Assembly: GCA_014896635.1 (NCBI GenBank)
Contig: JADBKA010000109.1
Location: 1 to 15,282, forward strand
DNA length: 15,282 bases
Reading direction: 5' to 3'
From: Ktedonobacteraceae bacterium
GTDB lineage: Bacteria > Chloroflexota > Ktedonobacteria > Ktedonobacterales > Ktedonobacteraceae
Below are positions 1-7,359 of the stretch, piece after piece; the stretch's first letter is position 1; every line of letters starts with the position of its first letter. Under the pieces are notes generated by a model. It was not told the origin of the DNA, ran no database searches, and saw only the letters and a list, made by a program, of their open reading frames with translations. The position numbers and the translations under genes are program-made.

Positions 1-2
1 TC

Positions 3-407
3 CTCAACGGGCATGTTCTCTTTACCGGTGATACGCTTTTTCTGACAGGCGTCGGACGTCCCGATCTCGCCGCCGATCAGCAAGAGGCCATGCGGCGCGC
101 GGATGCGCTGTACGAGAGCCTTCACCGCTTGCTTGCGCTTCCCACAAATACGATGGTCCTGCCCGGACATACTTCTGTCCCGATTCCTTTCGATGGTGTA
201 CCCATCGTAGCGCAACTTGCAGAGATTGAACGCCGGGTTGACATGCTGCATACCGCACGTGCTAATTTCGTGCGTGAACTGCTTGTGCGTCTACCGGCGC
301 CTCCGTCCAACTACGAGCGCATCGTCAAACTCAATGAGCGTGGGACGCCTCCGCAAGTCCCCACGACCGAACTGGAAGCAGGAGCCAATCGCTGTGCCGT
401 CTCCTGA
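3..407 (+). CDS. MBL-fold metallo-hydrolase, C-terminal part (5' end outside window)
   Basis: The reading frame is open from base 3 to the TGA at 405-407, giving the last 134 residues of a metallo-beta-lactamase-fold hydrolase. The string GDTLFLTGVGRPDL supplies the metal-bridging Asp followed by the GRPDL loop. VLPGHT, about 50 residues later, supplies the last metal-binding His. The GRPDL loop and the ending ELEAGANRCAVS resemble persulfide-dioxygenase/glyoxalase-II-like MBL proteins linked to sulfur metabolism, often fused to a rhodanese domain. That is family knowledge; the rhodanese part, if present, lies outside the window. The end overlaps the next gene by 14 bases, which suggests translational coupling. 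The MBL fold is close to certain; the exact substrate (persulfide or a thioester) is not. Confidence 0.85.
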   Translation, partial: LNGHVLFTGDTLFLTGVGRPDLAADQQEAMRRADALYESLHRLLALPTNTMVLPGHTSVPIPFDGVPIVAQLAEIERRVDMLHTARANFVRELLVRLPAPPSNYERIVKLNERGTPPQVPTTELEAGANRCAVS

Positions 408-1669
408 TTCTTCTTCTCGACCGGTGACGATCACACTCGGATTGCTCGCCAACTGGCGGCAGTTCGCGCTGCTGGTGATCGTCAATGCCTTCGTCGGTGG
501 CATGGTAGGGATTGAGCGGACAATCCTGCCATTACTGGCGGAACAGGATTTTGGCCTGGCCTCAAAGACGGCCATCCTCTCCTTCCTGGTGAGTTTTGGC
601 GTCGTCAAGGCGCTGGCGAATCTGTTTGCCGGGCGCATGGGAGATCGCTTTGGGCGCAAGCGTATACTCATCGCCGGCTGGCTCATAGGAGTACCGGTGC
701 CGCTGCTGATTATCTTCGCTCCCACCTGGGGCTGGGTGGTCTTTGCCAATGTGCTGCTTGGCATCAACCAGGGCCTGTGCTGGTCCACAACGGTCATCAT
801 GAAGATCGACCTGGTAGGGCCACACCGGCGAGGACTGGCAATGGGCTTCAATGAAGCGGCGGGCTATCTGGCCGTCTCAGGAGCGGCCCTGCTGGCGGGC
901 TACCTGGCGGCCGCTTACGCGCTGCGGCCCCAGCCTTTTTTCCTGGGGCTGGCTTTTGCGTTGAGCGGGCTGCTCCTCTCGCTCGTGTTTGTGCGTGAAT
1001 CAGCGTCTTTTGCAGCGCTGGAAGCGCAACAGCATCATAATCCATCCAATGACGCGGCCTCACATCCCGCCGCGCCCACTTTCGGAGCGATTTTTGCCCT
1101 GACCAGTTGGAAAAACCGGACCCTCTTCGCCATCAGTCAAGCGGGACTCGTCAATAACCTCAACGATGGCCTTTCCTGGGGACTCTTACCTCTACTTCGC
1201 TGCTGCCGGCCTGGACACGGACCACATCGGACTGCTAGTAGCAGTCTATCCGGCCATCTGGGGTGTCGGGCAACTGGCGACCGGCGTGCTCTCCGATCAT
1301 TTCGGGCGCAAGGGATTCATCGCCGCCGGCATGGGGATACAGGCAGCAGGCTTATGGCTCATTCTGGCCGTTCACACATTCTGGCCCTGGCTGCTCGGCG
1401 CCGTGCTCCTGGGAATTGGCACTGCCCTGGTCTACCCGACCCTGCTGGCGGCCATTGGCGACGTGGCCCATCCGAGCTATCGCGCCTCTGCGGTCGGCGT
1501 ATATCGGCTCTGGCGCGATAGTGGCTATGCTCTGGGGGCGCTACTTTCCGGGGTTATCGCCGACCTGCTCGGCATTCCCTGGGCCATCGGCGTCGTAGGC
1601 GCTTTGACGTTTCTTTCGGGCGTGGTGGTTGCCCTGCTGATGCGTGAGACGCTGGCGAGGCCACGATAG
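394..1669 (+). pseudogene. MFS transporter, interrupted by one frameshift
   Basis: Two frames together encode one major facilitator protein. The first runs from GTG 394 to about base 1192, and the second from about 1181 to the TAG at 1667-1669. AGGAG at 380-384 lies 9 bases before the GTG and decides the start. The first half has several hydrophobic helices and the MFS loop signature GRMGDRFGRKR. The second half has the matching loop LSDHFGRK. The join lies in the run 1180-1195: frame 1 reads SWGLLPL and frame 2 continues YFAAAGL, so the sequence has one base too many or two too few. A single sequencing error or a real mutation would look the same. Apart from this site the protein looks complete, about 420 residues. 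The substrate cannot be told. The gene follows the MBL hydrolase with a 14-base overlap, so it was probably co-transcribed with it. Confidence 0.85.
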
Positions 1670-1980
1670 CCTCTATCTCTTTTGCCAGCGATCACGGGCC
1701 GCAGGCTCAGCCGGTTGCGCTGCTGTGGCGTGACAACCGCTACCTGGTCGGTGTCCCTCAGGGAGCCAGCCAGCTCCCCGGCACCGATGAAGAGGTCGTG
1801 TTGCTTGTTGACGAGGGCATTTACTTCTTCGACCTGCGCGCCATCTACATCCGGGGCCATGCAAAGCCTGTCGAGGCTCCTGGCGACGCATCAGCCGGTC
1901 ACACGTGGTTTGAGCTGGTTCCGCTGAAAACGGTCGCCTGGGATTATGGAACGATGCGCGAGGTGAAAGATGAAAATTGA
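1648..1980 (+). pseudogene. PPOX-like FMN-barrel protein lacking its N-terminus
   Basis: Frame 1 is open from the stop at 1645-1647 to the TGA at 1978-1980 (110 residues). It contains no ATG, GTG or TTG before GTG 1798, which would remove half the fold. The translation carries ATIASISF, QPVALLWRDN, EEVVLLVDEGIYFFDLRAIY and a C-terminal FELVPLKTVAWDYG. These strands read like a pyridoxamine-phosphate-oxidase-type split barrel, the same superfamily as the next gene. The first recognisable residues lie inside the last 20 bases of the MFS gene. The 5' part therefore seems to have been lost at a junction with the MFS 3' end. A very rare start codon (ATA 1666 or CTG), or translation from GTG 1798, cannot be excluded. 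Family assignment is moderate; cofactor and substrate are unknown. Confidence 0.55.
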
Positions 1981-2443
1981 TGATCCAGCGGTTCTCGATA
2001 TTATGCGGCGCTCTATGGTAGCTCGCATCGCTACTCTGTCCCGCAATGGGCGTCCGAACATCAATCCGCTCTACTTCATCTACCGGCGCGGCCACCTCTG
2101 GCTCGGTACAGCCGACTGGACTCTCGCGGCCCGCAACGTCAGAGCCAACCCGCAGGTGAGCGTTCTCCTGGAAATCGAGCGGCAGCCTTCCGACAGCCGT
2201 CTATTGCGCATCACTGGTCGTGCCAGTGTGCGGACCGAGCAGGAGATCGTGCGCCCCTTCATCTTTCAATCCGTGCTCAAGTATTTTCTGACACCCGGCG
2301 GTATCCGCAACATCCTCGCCCACTTCCGGCAACTCCGGTTCATGTTCAACTATGAAACCCAGTCAGCCAGGAAAGGCCGGCCTTGCGTCATTGATGTGCT
2401 TCCTGAGCAGGCCGAGTTCCTTAGCGATGCGCCAGTAGGCTGA
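1970..2443 (+). CDS. pyridoxamine 5'-phosphate oxidase (PPOX)-family protein
   Basis: A 157-residue protein of the FMN/F420-binding split-barrel family. The N-terminal helix is followed by ARIATLSRNGRPNINPLYF and RGHLWLGTADWTLAARNVRA, then NPQVSVLLEIE and the barrel strand LLRITGRASV. This is the strand order of small PPOX-fold flavin or deazaflavin reductases. The ATG at 1970 is supported by AGGTG at 1961-1965, and the gene overlaps the end of the preceding PPOX fragment by 11 bases, so the two would be coupled. Single-domain members bind FMN, F420 or haem and usually act as small-molecule oxidoreductases. The sequence does not decide which applies here. Confidence 0.8.
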   Translation: MKIDDPAVLDIMRRSMVARIATLSRNGRPNINPLYFIYRRGHLWLGTADWTLAARNVRANPQVSVLLEIERQPSDSRLLRITGRASVRTEQEIVRPFIFQSVLKYFLTPGGIRNILAHFRQLRFMFNYETQSARKGRPCVIDVLPEQAEFLSDAPVG

Positions 2444-2512
2444 GCCTCATACGAGGCAAATCCTCTGAAAGCAGCTTCGTCTCACCTCTTGATGAATAGC
2501 CGTATATAGTAG

Positions 2513-2644
2513 GGGCGACCCTGGCGGTCGCCCTGGCCTCATCCCATGTTGCTTTCAGAGAAGCAACATGGGATGAAATCTTGATAGCCGTCGAGATCCG
2601 TCCCGCCACCGGCGGGACGGGCAAGATGCGCAAGCATCTTGCCC
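2513..2644. repeat. cluster of four unrelated perfect hairpins (REP/MITE-like)
   Basis: In the gap 2444-2673 four perfect inverted repeats follow each other. The first has arms 2513-2520 and 2526-2533 (GGGCGACC, 5-base loop). The second has arms 2540-2554 and 2561-2575 (15 bp, 6-base loop TCAGAG). The third has arms 2598-2607 and 2611-2620 (10 bp, loop ACC). The fourth has arms 2619-2629 and 2634-2644 (11 bp, GCAA loop, a GNRA-type tetraloop). Hairpins 3 and 4 share two bases. They lie between the 3' ends of the convergent PPOX and methyltransferase genes. No T-run follows any stem, so they are not ordinary intrinsic terminators. They could stop or insulate transcription, stabilise mRNA ends, or be remnants of palindromic mobile repeats. 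Confidence 0.75.
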
Positions 2645-2673
2645 ATCTGAACGCAAGGGAGTATCAGAGAGCA

Positions 2674-3483
2674 CTATAAATGGTTATTGCGCATGCCACA
2701 GACGGCCCAGGCACGCGCCGTCAGGAAGATAGAGCCATCTGCTCTGGTTGGTAGCATGGTACGCAACTGTTCTCGCAGCAGCGCGCGCTGCTCGTCCGAA
2801 AGCGACATGACATAACCCGGCGCCGATCCCTGGCCGCCCAGAAACGGCGACCAGTAGTCGTCGAAATTGCGGAAGATGGTCGCAACGTCGATTGAACGCA
2901 CCAGAACTTTGTGCAGCCCGGCATCCTGAAACAATTGCCTGAGCGGCTCCGGCTGGCACAGCGGAAAGCGCCGTCCCTCGTCAAGTTGCAGAGCCGCCGG
3001 GTCAAGCGCGGTCGCCGCATTCCAGAAGGTGCGCATGAACTGCATCCGACCGGCATAGTCCCAGACATACGCCGCCACGATGCCACCTGTGCGCGCCGCC
3101 CGTGCCATTTCGGCGACTGCCTGCTCCGGCTGTGGAATGAAATTGAGCGCCAGGCCCGAAACCACAACGTCGTAGCTGGCCGGCATAACGGGCAGCGCCC
3201 GCGCATCTCCCTGGAGAAACGCTGCACGCCCATCCCGTATGTGCTCGCGTGCGAAGGTGATGTAGCCTTCCGAAAAGTCCACGCCCACCACCAGTCGGGG
3301 AGCCATGTGCTCAAGAATGGTCTGGCTGAGCGCGCCGGTGCCACATCCCACATCCAGCCAGCACAGATCCGGCGCAACAGCGAGCCAGGCCAGAAACTCA
3401 CGCGCAACCAGGCGGCTCCAGCGCCCTACATAGGACTCGTAGGCCGAGCCGCTTGACCAGATCTCCTGTTGCCCCGCCATCAT
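2674..3483 (-). CDS. class I SAM-dependent methyltransferase
   Basis: A 269-residue Rossmann-fold methyltransferase. Motif I is WLDVGCGTG (about residues 42-50). VGVDFS (about 66-71) provides the acidic residue at the end of strand 2 that binds the SAM ribose. QGDAR (about 91-95) is the next SAM-side motif, and YDVVVSGLALNF is the post-III region. The family methylates small molecules such as quinones or lipids; the substrate is unknown. Two adjacent ATGs (3483 and 3480) have GAGGA upstream at suitable spacing. The ATG at 3498 is possible but has a weaker site. The gene starts 28 bases after the end of the other methyltransferase on the same strand, so the two probably form an operon. Confidence 0.85.
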   Translation of the reverse strand: MMAGQQEIWSSGSAYESYVGRWSRLVAREFLAWLAVAPDLCWLDVGCGTGALSQTILEHMAPRLVVGVDFSEGYITFAREHIRDGRAAFLQGDARALPVMPASYDVVVSGLALNFIPQPEQAVAEMARAARTGGIVAAYVWDYAGRMQFMRTFWNAATALDPAALQLDEGRRFPLCQPEPLRQLFQDAGLHKVLVRSIDVATIFRNFDDYWSPFLGGQGSAPGYVMSLSDEQRALLREQLRTMLPTRADGSIFLTARAWAVCGMRNNHL

Positions 3484-3511
3484 TCTTTTTCCTCTCATGT
3501 ATCTTCTTTGT

Positions 3512-4363
3512 TCAGCTTACGCGCGTCCAGGCGCTCATCAGGCCCAGTCCCAGGCCAGCTATGCCCCGCCTGACCGCCTCTTCACGCAGTCGCCTGGTGA
3601 GCGTGTCAATCCCGACTTCCTCTTCAGTCGCCAGCCCCAGTTTCACGACCTGCGGCAGCACGCCGCGCACAACTTCGGTCAGATTCTCATAGCCGGCCCA
3701 ATCAGGACCACCCCCCGCCGTGACCAGCAGCGCCATCTGTGGAGCGGGCAATCCTGCGTCGGTGAAGATACTGTATAATCGCAGGCCCACTTCCATGCCG
3801 CCGCGCCGCAGCACCTCGACGATCCATCTCACCCCTTGCCGGAAAAGAGCGGATTCGGGCAAGGTGATGCCGGCATAGGTCAGGTCGATCTCCTGAAAAG
3901 CGACGATCCCACCTGGACGCAGCGATGCAGCTAATCGCCGTACAATCGCGGCTGGCTCGCGCGTGTAGCCCAGCACGAGACGTCCTACCATCGCATCGTA
4001 CTCGCCGGGCAGTTCAACGGTCGCAATATCGCCTTCTATAAAAGAGACGTTGGCAACTCCTGCTTTTTGCACACGCTCGCGGCCATACTGGATAAACGCG
4101 CTATTGTAGTCGATGCCGGTCACACTACCCTGTGGACCAACCAGCTCCGCCGTCAGCAGGGAAACGTCGCCCGCCCCGCTGCCAATATCGAGCACCCTCA
4201 TACCGGGCGCGATGCCTGCCATCGACAGAAAAGAGCGCGTAAGCGGCGCGAGCCAGCGTCCCTGCAACTCAAGTCGTTTCATCTCATCAGAGCGTGTAAA
4301 TACCTGGTGATAACGTGTCTCGGCATTCTGGTTCGCCTGCTGCTCTTCTTCGTTCTGATTCAT
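3512..4363 (-). CDS. class I SAM-dependent methyltransferase (UbiE-like fold)
   Basis: A 283-residue protein with motif I VLDIGSGAG (about 57-65), the ribose-binding acidic residue in TGIDYN (about Asp85), IEGDIATVEL, and the helix-loop LRPGGIVAFQEIDL. The N-terminal 16 residues are a Glu/Gln/Asn-rich tail (NQNEEEQQANQN). The start at ATG 4363 is chosen because AGGAG lies 8 bases upstream; an in-frame ATG at 4384 lacks a good site. It is the first gene of the minus-strand pair. Its translation ends 28 bases before the start of the second methyltransferase. The two are not obviously close paralogues outside the SAM motifs. Substrate unknown. Confidence 0.85.
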   Translation of the reverse strand: MNQNEEEQQANQNAETRYHQVFTRSDEMKRLELQGRWLAPLTRSFLSMAGIAPGMRVLDIGSGAGDVSLLTAELVGPQGSVTGIDYNSAFIQYGRERVQKAGVANVSFIEGDIATVELPGEYDAMVGRLVLGYTREPAAIVRRLAASLRPGGIVAFQEIDLTYAGITLPESALFRQGVRWIVEVLRRGGMEVGLRLYSIFTDAGLPAPQMALLVTAGGGPDWAGYENLTEVVRGVLPQVVKLGLATEEEVGIDTLTRRLREEAVRRGIAGLGLGLMSAWTRVS

Positions 4364-4384
4364 CTGTTGATCTCCTGTATGCAT

Positions 4385-4407
4385 ATCCTATCCTCTGGCA
4401 ATAGGAT
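4385..4407. promoter_or_regulatory. 7-bp inverted repeat upstream of the methyltransferase pair
   Basis: ATCCTAT (4385-4391) and ATAGGAT (4401-4407) are separated by 9 bases. The repeat lies about 20 bases upstream of the chosen start of the methyltransferase at 4363, in its 5' leader. It could be an operator or a leader hairpin. No regulator is assigned. Confidence 0.35.
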
Positions 4408-4444
4408 GAGTCCCCTTTCTACTCAGAAGAAACGGGGACAGAAA

Positions 4445-4485
4445 GGCGCCCTCTCTCGATGGCCCCCTGCCGAAGAGAGGGCGCC
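4445..4485. repeat. 12-bp inverted repeat in the divergent intergenic region
   Basis: Arms GGCGCCCTCTCT (4445-4456) and AGAGAGGGCGCC (4474-4485) enclose a 17-base loop. The element sits in the 382-base gap between the divergent methyltransferase (4363, minus) and DUF362 (4746, plus) genes. No T-run follows on the plus strand and only TTTCTG follows on the minus strand, so a terminator role is weak. Bases 4490-4745 show no coding signal apart from the start of the next gene. Confidence 0.5.
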
Positions 4486-4745
4486 CTTCATCCTCGAAAG
4501 TAAGTATACTGATGAGGATAGTATCAGGCATGCGTAATATTACCCATTTTTCCGTGTGCTACTATGTCCTGCTGGAACCATCCAGGCAAGCCATCATCGC
4601 CATCACCCAGAACAGAGCCATCTGCCAGTCTCCCTCGCTTCATCTCACAGCGTACTAAAGAAAGAAATAGAGCGTGTGCTATCCATACTCAACAGCAGTA
4701 GATAGATGAGCAAAAGCCTGATTGAAAGAGAGGAACGATTACCTG

Positions 4746-5654
4746 ATGACACTGGTTGTTATTACGCATAACGAACAGATTGAGCCGGCCATTATGCAGG
4801 CGCTGGAGCGATTACCGCTTGAGCAGTTGACCAGGGGAAAAGTTGTGGCAGTCAAGCCTAATGATACCTGGGCATCGGCACAGGACAGAACGGGAGTGAC
4901 GCAGCCCGATACTTTGCGCGCCGTCCTGCGTGCGATCAAACGCTTTCAACCGCGCGAACTCATCGTCACCGGTGGCTCTGGTGCCGGCGAGACCGACGAG
5001 ATATTTGAAGTAGCGGGCCTGATGGATGTCGTCAGGCAAGAGCAAGCCGTGTTTGTCGATCATAACCGTCCCCCTTTCCAGGAAATACCGTTAACCTACG
5101 CAGCGGACAAAGAGGTGGCGGGACCGCAGCGGACGATCATGGTCAATCCACGTATTCTGACCTATGAAACACTGATCGTGGTCAGCCAGCTAAAAATGCA
5201 TTCTACCGCAACGGTCACGCTGGCATTGAAAAACATTGCGATGTCCTTCCCGGCTGCCGACTACTACGGGCATCCACGCGCCTCTCATCCTGAGAGGCAC
5301 CATTTTATGGAAGATATGCATTCCTTTATTGCCGCCATGCATCACCGTTTCCCGGCGCATCTGGCGATTACGGTGGGGCATCCTGCGATGGTAGCGAGCG
5401 GGCCGCTTGGGGGCTACACAGCGGAGACGGGCCTGGTGATTGCCAGCACTGATACTCTCGCTGCCGACGTGGTAGGCGCGCAGATCCTGGGCTTGAGCGT
5501 GCAGGCGGTGCGGCACCTGTGGGAGGCCAGTCGTCTCGGTCCCGGCGTAGCAAGCATCTCGCAGATGGAATTTCCTGTACTGCAATTGAAAGACGCGATC
5601 AAGATTTTTACTAGAAAAGTCTATGGCAAAGAGCTAACGTTTGAACATGCCTAG
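4746..5654 (+). CDS. DUF362 domain-containing protein
   Basis: A 302-residue protein that reads as a stand-alone DUF362 domain. It has a VAVKPNDTW segment, then TLRAVLRAIKRFQPREL with IVTGGSGAGET, a central KMHSTATVTLALKNIAMSFP stretch and a C-terminal ASTDTLAADVVGAQILGL. I see no ferredoxin-type CxxCxxC motif, which some DUF362 proteins carry. The domain's biochemical role is not established. ATG 4746 is preferred, with GAGAGG about 12 bases upstream; TTG 4722 is in frame but overlaps that site. The stop codon lies in the loop of a small hairpin. The gene converges on the conserved hypothetical gene at 5740. Confidence 0.8.
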   Translation: MTLVVITHNEQIEPAIMQALERLPLEQLTRGKVVAVKPNDTWASAQDRTGVTQPDTLRAVLRAIKRFQPRELIVTGGSGAGETDEIFEVAGLMDVVRQEQAVFVDHNRPPFQEIPLTYAADKEVAGPQRTIMVNPRILTYETLIVVSQLKMHSTATVTLALKNIAMSFPAADYYGHPRASHPERHHFMEDMHSFIAAMHHRFPAHLAITVGHPAMVASGPLGGYTAETGLVIASTDTLAADVVGAQILGLSVQAVRHLWEASRLGPGVASISQMEFPVLQLKDAIKIFTRKVYGKELTFEHA

Positions 5655-5663
5655 TGCATGTTC
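5643..5663. repeat. hairpin enclosing the DUF362 stop codon
   Basis: GAACATGC (5643-5650) and GCATGTTC (5656-5663) form an 8-bp stem with loop CTAGT. The loop contains the TAG stop of the DUF362 gene. No T-run follows on the plus strand, so it may be an mRNA-end structure rather than an intrinsic terminator. Confidence 0.4.
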
Positions 5664-5684
5664 CTGTTGAGGACTCTATCACCT

Positions 5685-5723
5685 CTAAAAAATGGGGGAG
5701 TCTGGGAGAATACCAGACTCCCC
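5685..5723 (-). terminator. intrinsic terminator for the 5740-6258 gene
   Basis: Read on the minus strand, an 11-bp perfect stem (arms 5713-5723 and 5695-5705, 7-base loop) is followed after two bases by a run of six T. It lies 16 bases past the stop codon of the minus-strand gene. On the plus strand no T-run follows, so it serves the minus strand. Confidence 0.85.
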
Positions 5724-5739
5724 AAGACTCTTCCAGTAC

Positions 5740-6258
5740 CTATTTCAAAAGCACAGCGTCAAGATCACCTGTATTGCCTCTGGGAACGGCAAACTGAAAC
5801 GCCTGTGTGTACGGCGGCTTCTCTCCTCTCTGAAAAGCCTGATAGAGCCTGGCATACTCCGCTCGCGCTTCTTCAACGGTACGCTTGCCGGTAACGATAT
5901 CATGTGCCAGGTTGATAGCGACAAAATTCATGGATGTGCCGCCGCAGCGGGCCGATATCTCTCCTTTGGTTCGCTCGACTATAACGCTGCCATCAAAGCG
6001 CGCCAGGTCTGTATACTTCTCAAGCGGAACATGATAGTCAATAAATTGCTCCAGGAAGTCGTTATGAGGTGCCGGAAAGTTGTGCGGAATCTCCTCATTT
6101 CTCAGTACGGACCGCTTCCAGCCATCTTTCGTGTTGTACCAGGTAAGCTGTGAGGGTGAGAACTCATCAGGTTCTCCATAATACTGGATCAGCCGCTGCG
6201 CAGACGCCTGCGGCTCTTTCAACCAGGTAGCAAGAATGGCTTCTAGCGTTTGATTCAT
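5740..6258 (-). CDS. conserved hypothetical protein, 172 aa
   Basis: A soluble 172-residue protein with no signal peptide or membrane helix. Noticeable segments are an N-terminal helix (LEAILATWLKEPQASAQRLI), WYNTKDGWKRSVL, PHNFPAPHNDFLEQFIDYHV, the strand FDGSVIVERTKGEISARCGG, and NLAHDIVTGKRTVEEARAEY near the end. It ends in a short strand, QFAVPRG. I seem to recall similar proteins in other bacteria and archaea, but I know no function. The start is firm: AAGGAG lies 8 bases before ATG 6258. It has its own terminator and appears to be a single-gene unit. Confidence 0.8.
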   Translation of the reverse strand: MNQTLEAILATWLKEPQASAQRLIQYYGEPDEFSPSQLTWYNTKDGWKRSVLRNEEIPHNFPAPHNDFLEQFIDYHVPLEKYTDLARFDGSVIVERTKGEISARCGGTSMNFVAINLAHDIVTGKRTVEEARAEYARLYQAFQRGEKPPYTQAFQFAVPRGNTGDLDAVLLK

Positions 6259-6403
6259 GTTCTTTCTCCTTTGTTACTGGATGGTTGTTATTCTATAGTG
6301 AGAGTATCTCTACAATGTTCTTACATTCCGGTGTAGCATGCCTGTAAAGGGTTTCTTGCCCTCATTCTATGCCAGAGCTGCAAGCACAACGGACCACGCG
6401 CTG

Positions 6404-6412
6404 TGATATAAT
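6404..6412 (+). promoter_or_regulatory. extended -10 promoter element
   Basis: TGATATAAT combines a perfect -10 hexamer (6407-6412) with the TG of an extended -10. No good -35 is seen 16-18 bases upstream, as is usual for extended -10 promoters. The only thing downstream is the disrupted small ORF at 6468-6594. Confidence 0.45.
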
Positions 6413-6467
6413 ACTGTTGATTTACAAAGCGAGGCCAGAGCGATATACTCTTCCTGCAAGGAGAGAG

Positions 6468-6594
6468 ATGGGCGCACGAAAATGCTGACAATATCACGCT
6501 GCACTGCCTGGGCGTTCACTTCTCTCTCACCGATGCCTACATAGACGTGGAATTTGAAGAGACCGCAGGTGATACAGGCGATCCCGGTCTGTAG
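6468..6594 (+). pseudogene. small ORF with a frameshift directly after its start codon
   Basis: AAGGAG (6458-6463) precedes ATG 6468, but that frame stops after six codons. In the +1 frame a 41-residue sequence runs from 6469 to the TAG at 6592-6594, with segments AHENADNITLHCLGVHF and TDAYIDVEFEETAGDTGD. Removing one G from the GGG after the ATG would give a continuous product starting MAHENAD. With the extended -10 promoter upstream, this looks like a small gene inactivated by a one-base insertion, or a sequencing error. The acidic product matches no family I know. Confidence is low because of its length. Confidence 0.3.
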
Positions 6595-6639
6595 AACAGC
6601 AGGAATCTCCTGTATCTGCCTGTAAGAAGTTTTGTCCCA

Positions 6640-6734
6640 CTATTCCACAGGAGCCGACTCGTACTGAGCAGTCACGGCGAGCATCTCGTTCTCGCGCGCC
6701 TGCAACTCCTCGGACGTCTCAGGAAAGAGCGGGC
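6640..6734 (-). pseudogene. duplicated 3' end of the 7850-8275 gene
   Basis: Bases 6648-6734 match 7858-7944 with three differences in 87 positions. Read on the minus strand, the piece encodes SPLFPETSEELQARENEMLA and QYESAP, then VE and a stop at 6640-6642. This corresponds to the last 30 or so residues of the intact hypothetical protein, with about four changes, and the frame is preserved. There is no start and nothing upstream of the match, so it is a gene-end remnant. Together with the intact gene it brackets the nucleotidyltransferase module. Confidence 0.8.
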
Positions 6735-6837
6735 TGATTCTGAGTTTTCAACTTATGTAGAGCTGGCAACAGCAGAGCAACACGCGATATACTGGAGAAA
6801 TAGCTATGTGATATATTATGAAATGAAGGAGAATGAT

Positions 6838-7341
6838 GTGGAGAAGCGCGATATTGACCGTTATCTCTCTTTGCTTGGTCAGGAATTGGCATTGGCCGGG
6901 CGGACAGGAAAAATCTTGCTTGTAGGGGGTGCGGTCATGGTTCTTGTTGTTGGGAATCGTACCTCGACACGCGATATCGATGCATCTTTTGAACAAGAAG
7001 CTGGAGCAATCCGAGCGGCAGTAAACCAGATTGCCCGTCGAGAAGGTCTGCCTCCTGACTGGCTCAATGACGGTGCGAAAGGGTTTCTTTATTCACCTCC
7101 ACCAATTATATTATGGAAACAGTACCCAGGCCTGGAAGTCTATCTGCCCACCCTGGACTATCTGCTGGCGATGAAGCTGGTAGCGGGACGCCCGGCTGAT
7201 ATTGCCGATGCAAAAGCTCTGATCAGGTATGCGGGATTCTCCGATCCGCAACAGGTACTCGCTATTCTCCAGCAGTATATCCCATCTCGATACCTGACCG
7301 TGCGAGTTCAATACACAGTAGAAGAATTGTTTGAACCTTGA
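6838..7341 (+). CDS. nucleotidyltransferase-fold protein (DUF6036 / AbiEii-like)
   Basis: A 167-residue protein with the polymerase-beta NTase signature: LLVGGAVMVL (GlyGly at about 30-31), then TSTRDIDASF with the catalytic DxD at about Asp46 and Asp48. YLPTLDYLLAMKLVAGRPAD follows, the helix that accompanies this fold in DUF6036/AbiEii-type proteins. Relatives are found in toxin-antitoxin and abortive-infection operons, where the NTase modifies tRNA or other targets; that is family knowledge, and no target is visible here. GTG 6838 is chosen because AAGGAG (6826-6831) lies 6 bases upstream. Longer starts (GTG 6808, ATG 6823) have no site. The downstream gene begins 18 bases later on the same strand. 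Confidence 0.85.
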   Translation: MEKRDIDRYLSLLGQELALAGRTGKILLVGGAVMVLVVGNRTSTRDIDASFEQEAGAIRAAVNQIARREGLPPDWLNDGAKGFLYSPPPIILWKQYPGLEVYLPTLDYLLAMKLVAGRPADIADAKALIRYAGFSDPQQVLAILQQYIPSRYLTVRVQYTVEELFEP

Positions 7342-7359
7342 GAGGAAACCGAAAGAGAT

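Noticed and set aside
291..851. 186-codon minus-strand frame over the MFS gene
   Set aside because: It lies antisense to a well-supported transporter frame, has no ribosome site and no recognisable domain.
4445..4485. 12-bp hairpin as an intrinsic terminator
   Set aside because: No T-run on the plus strand and only a short one on the minus strand, and it lies upstream of both flanking genes.
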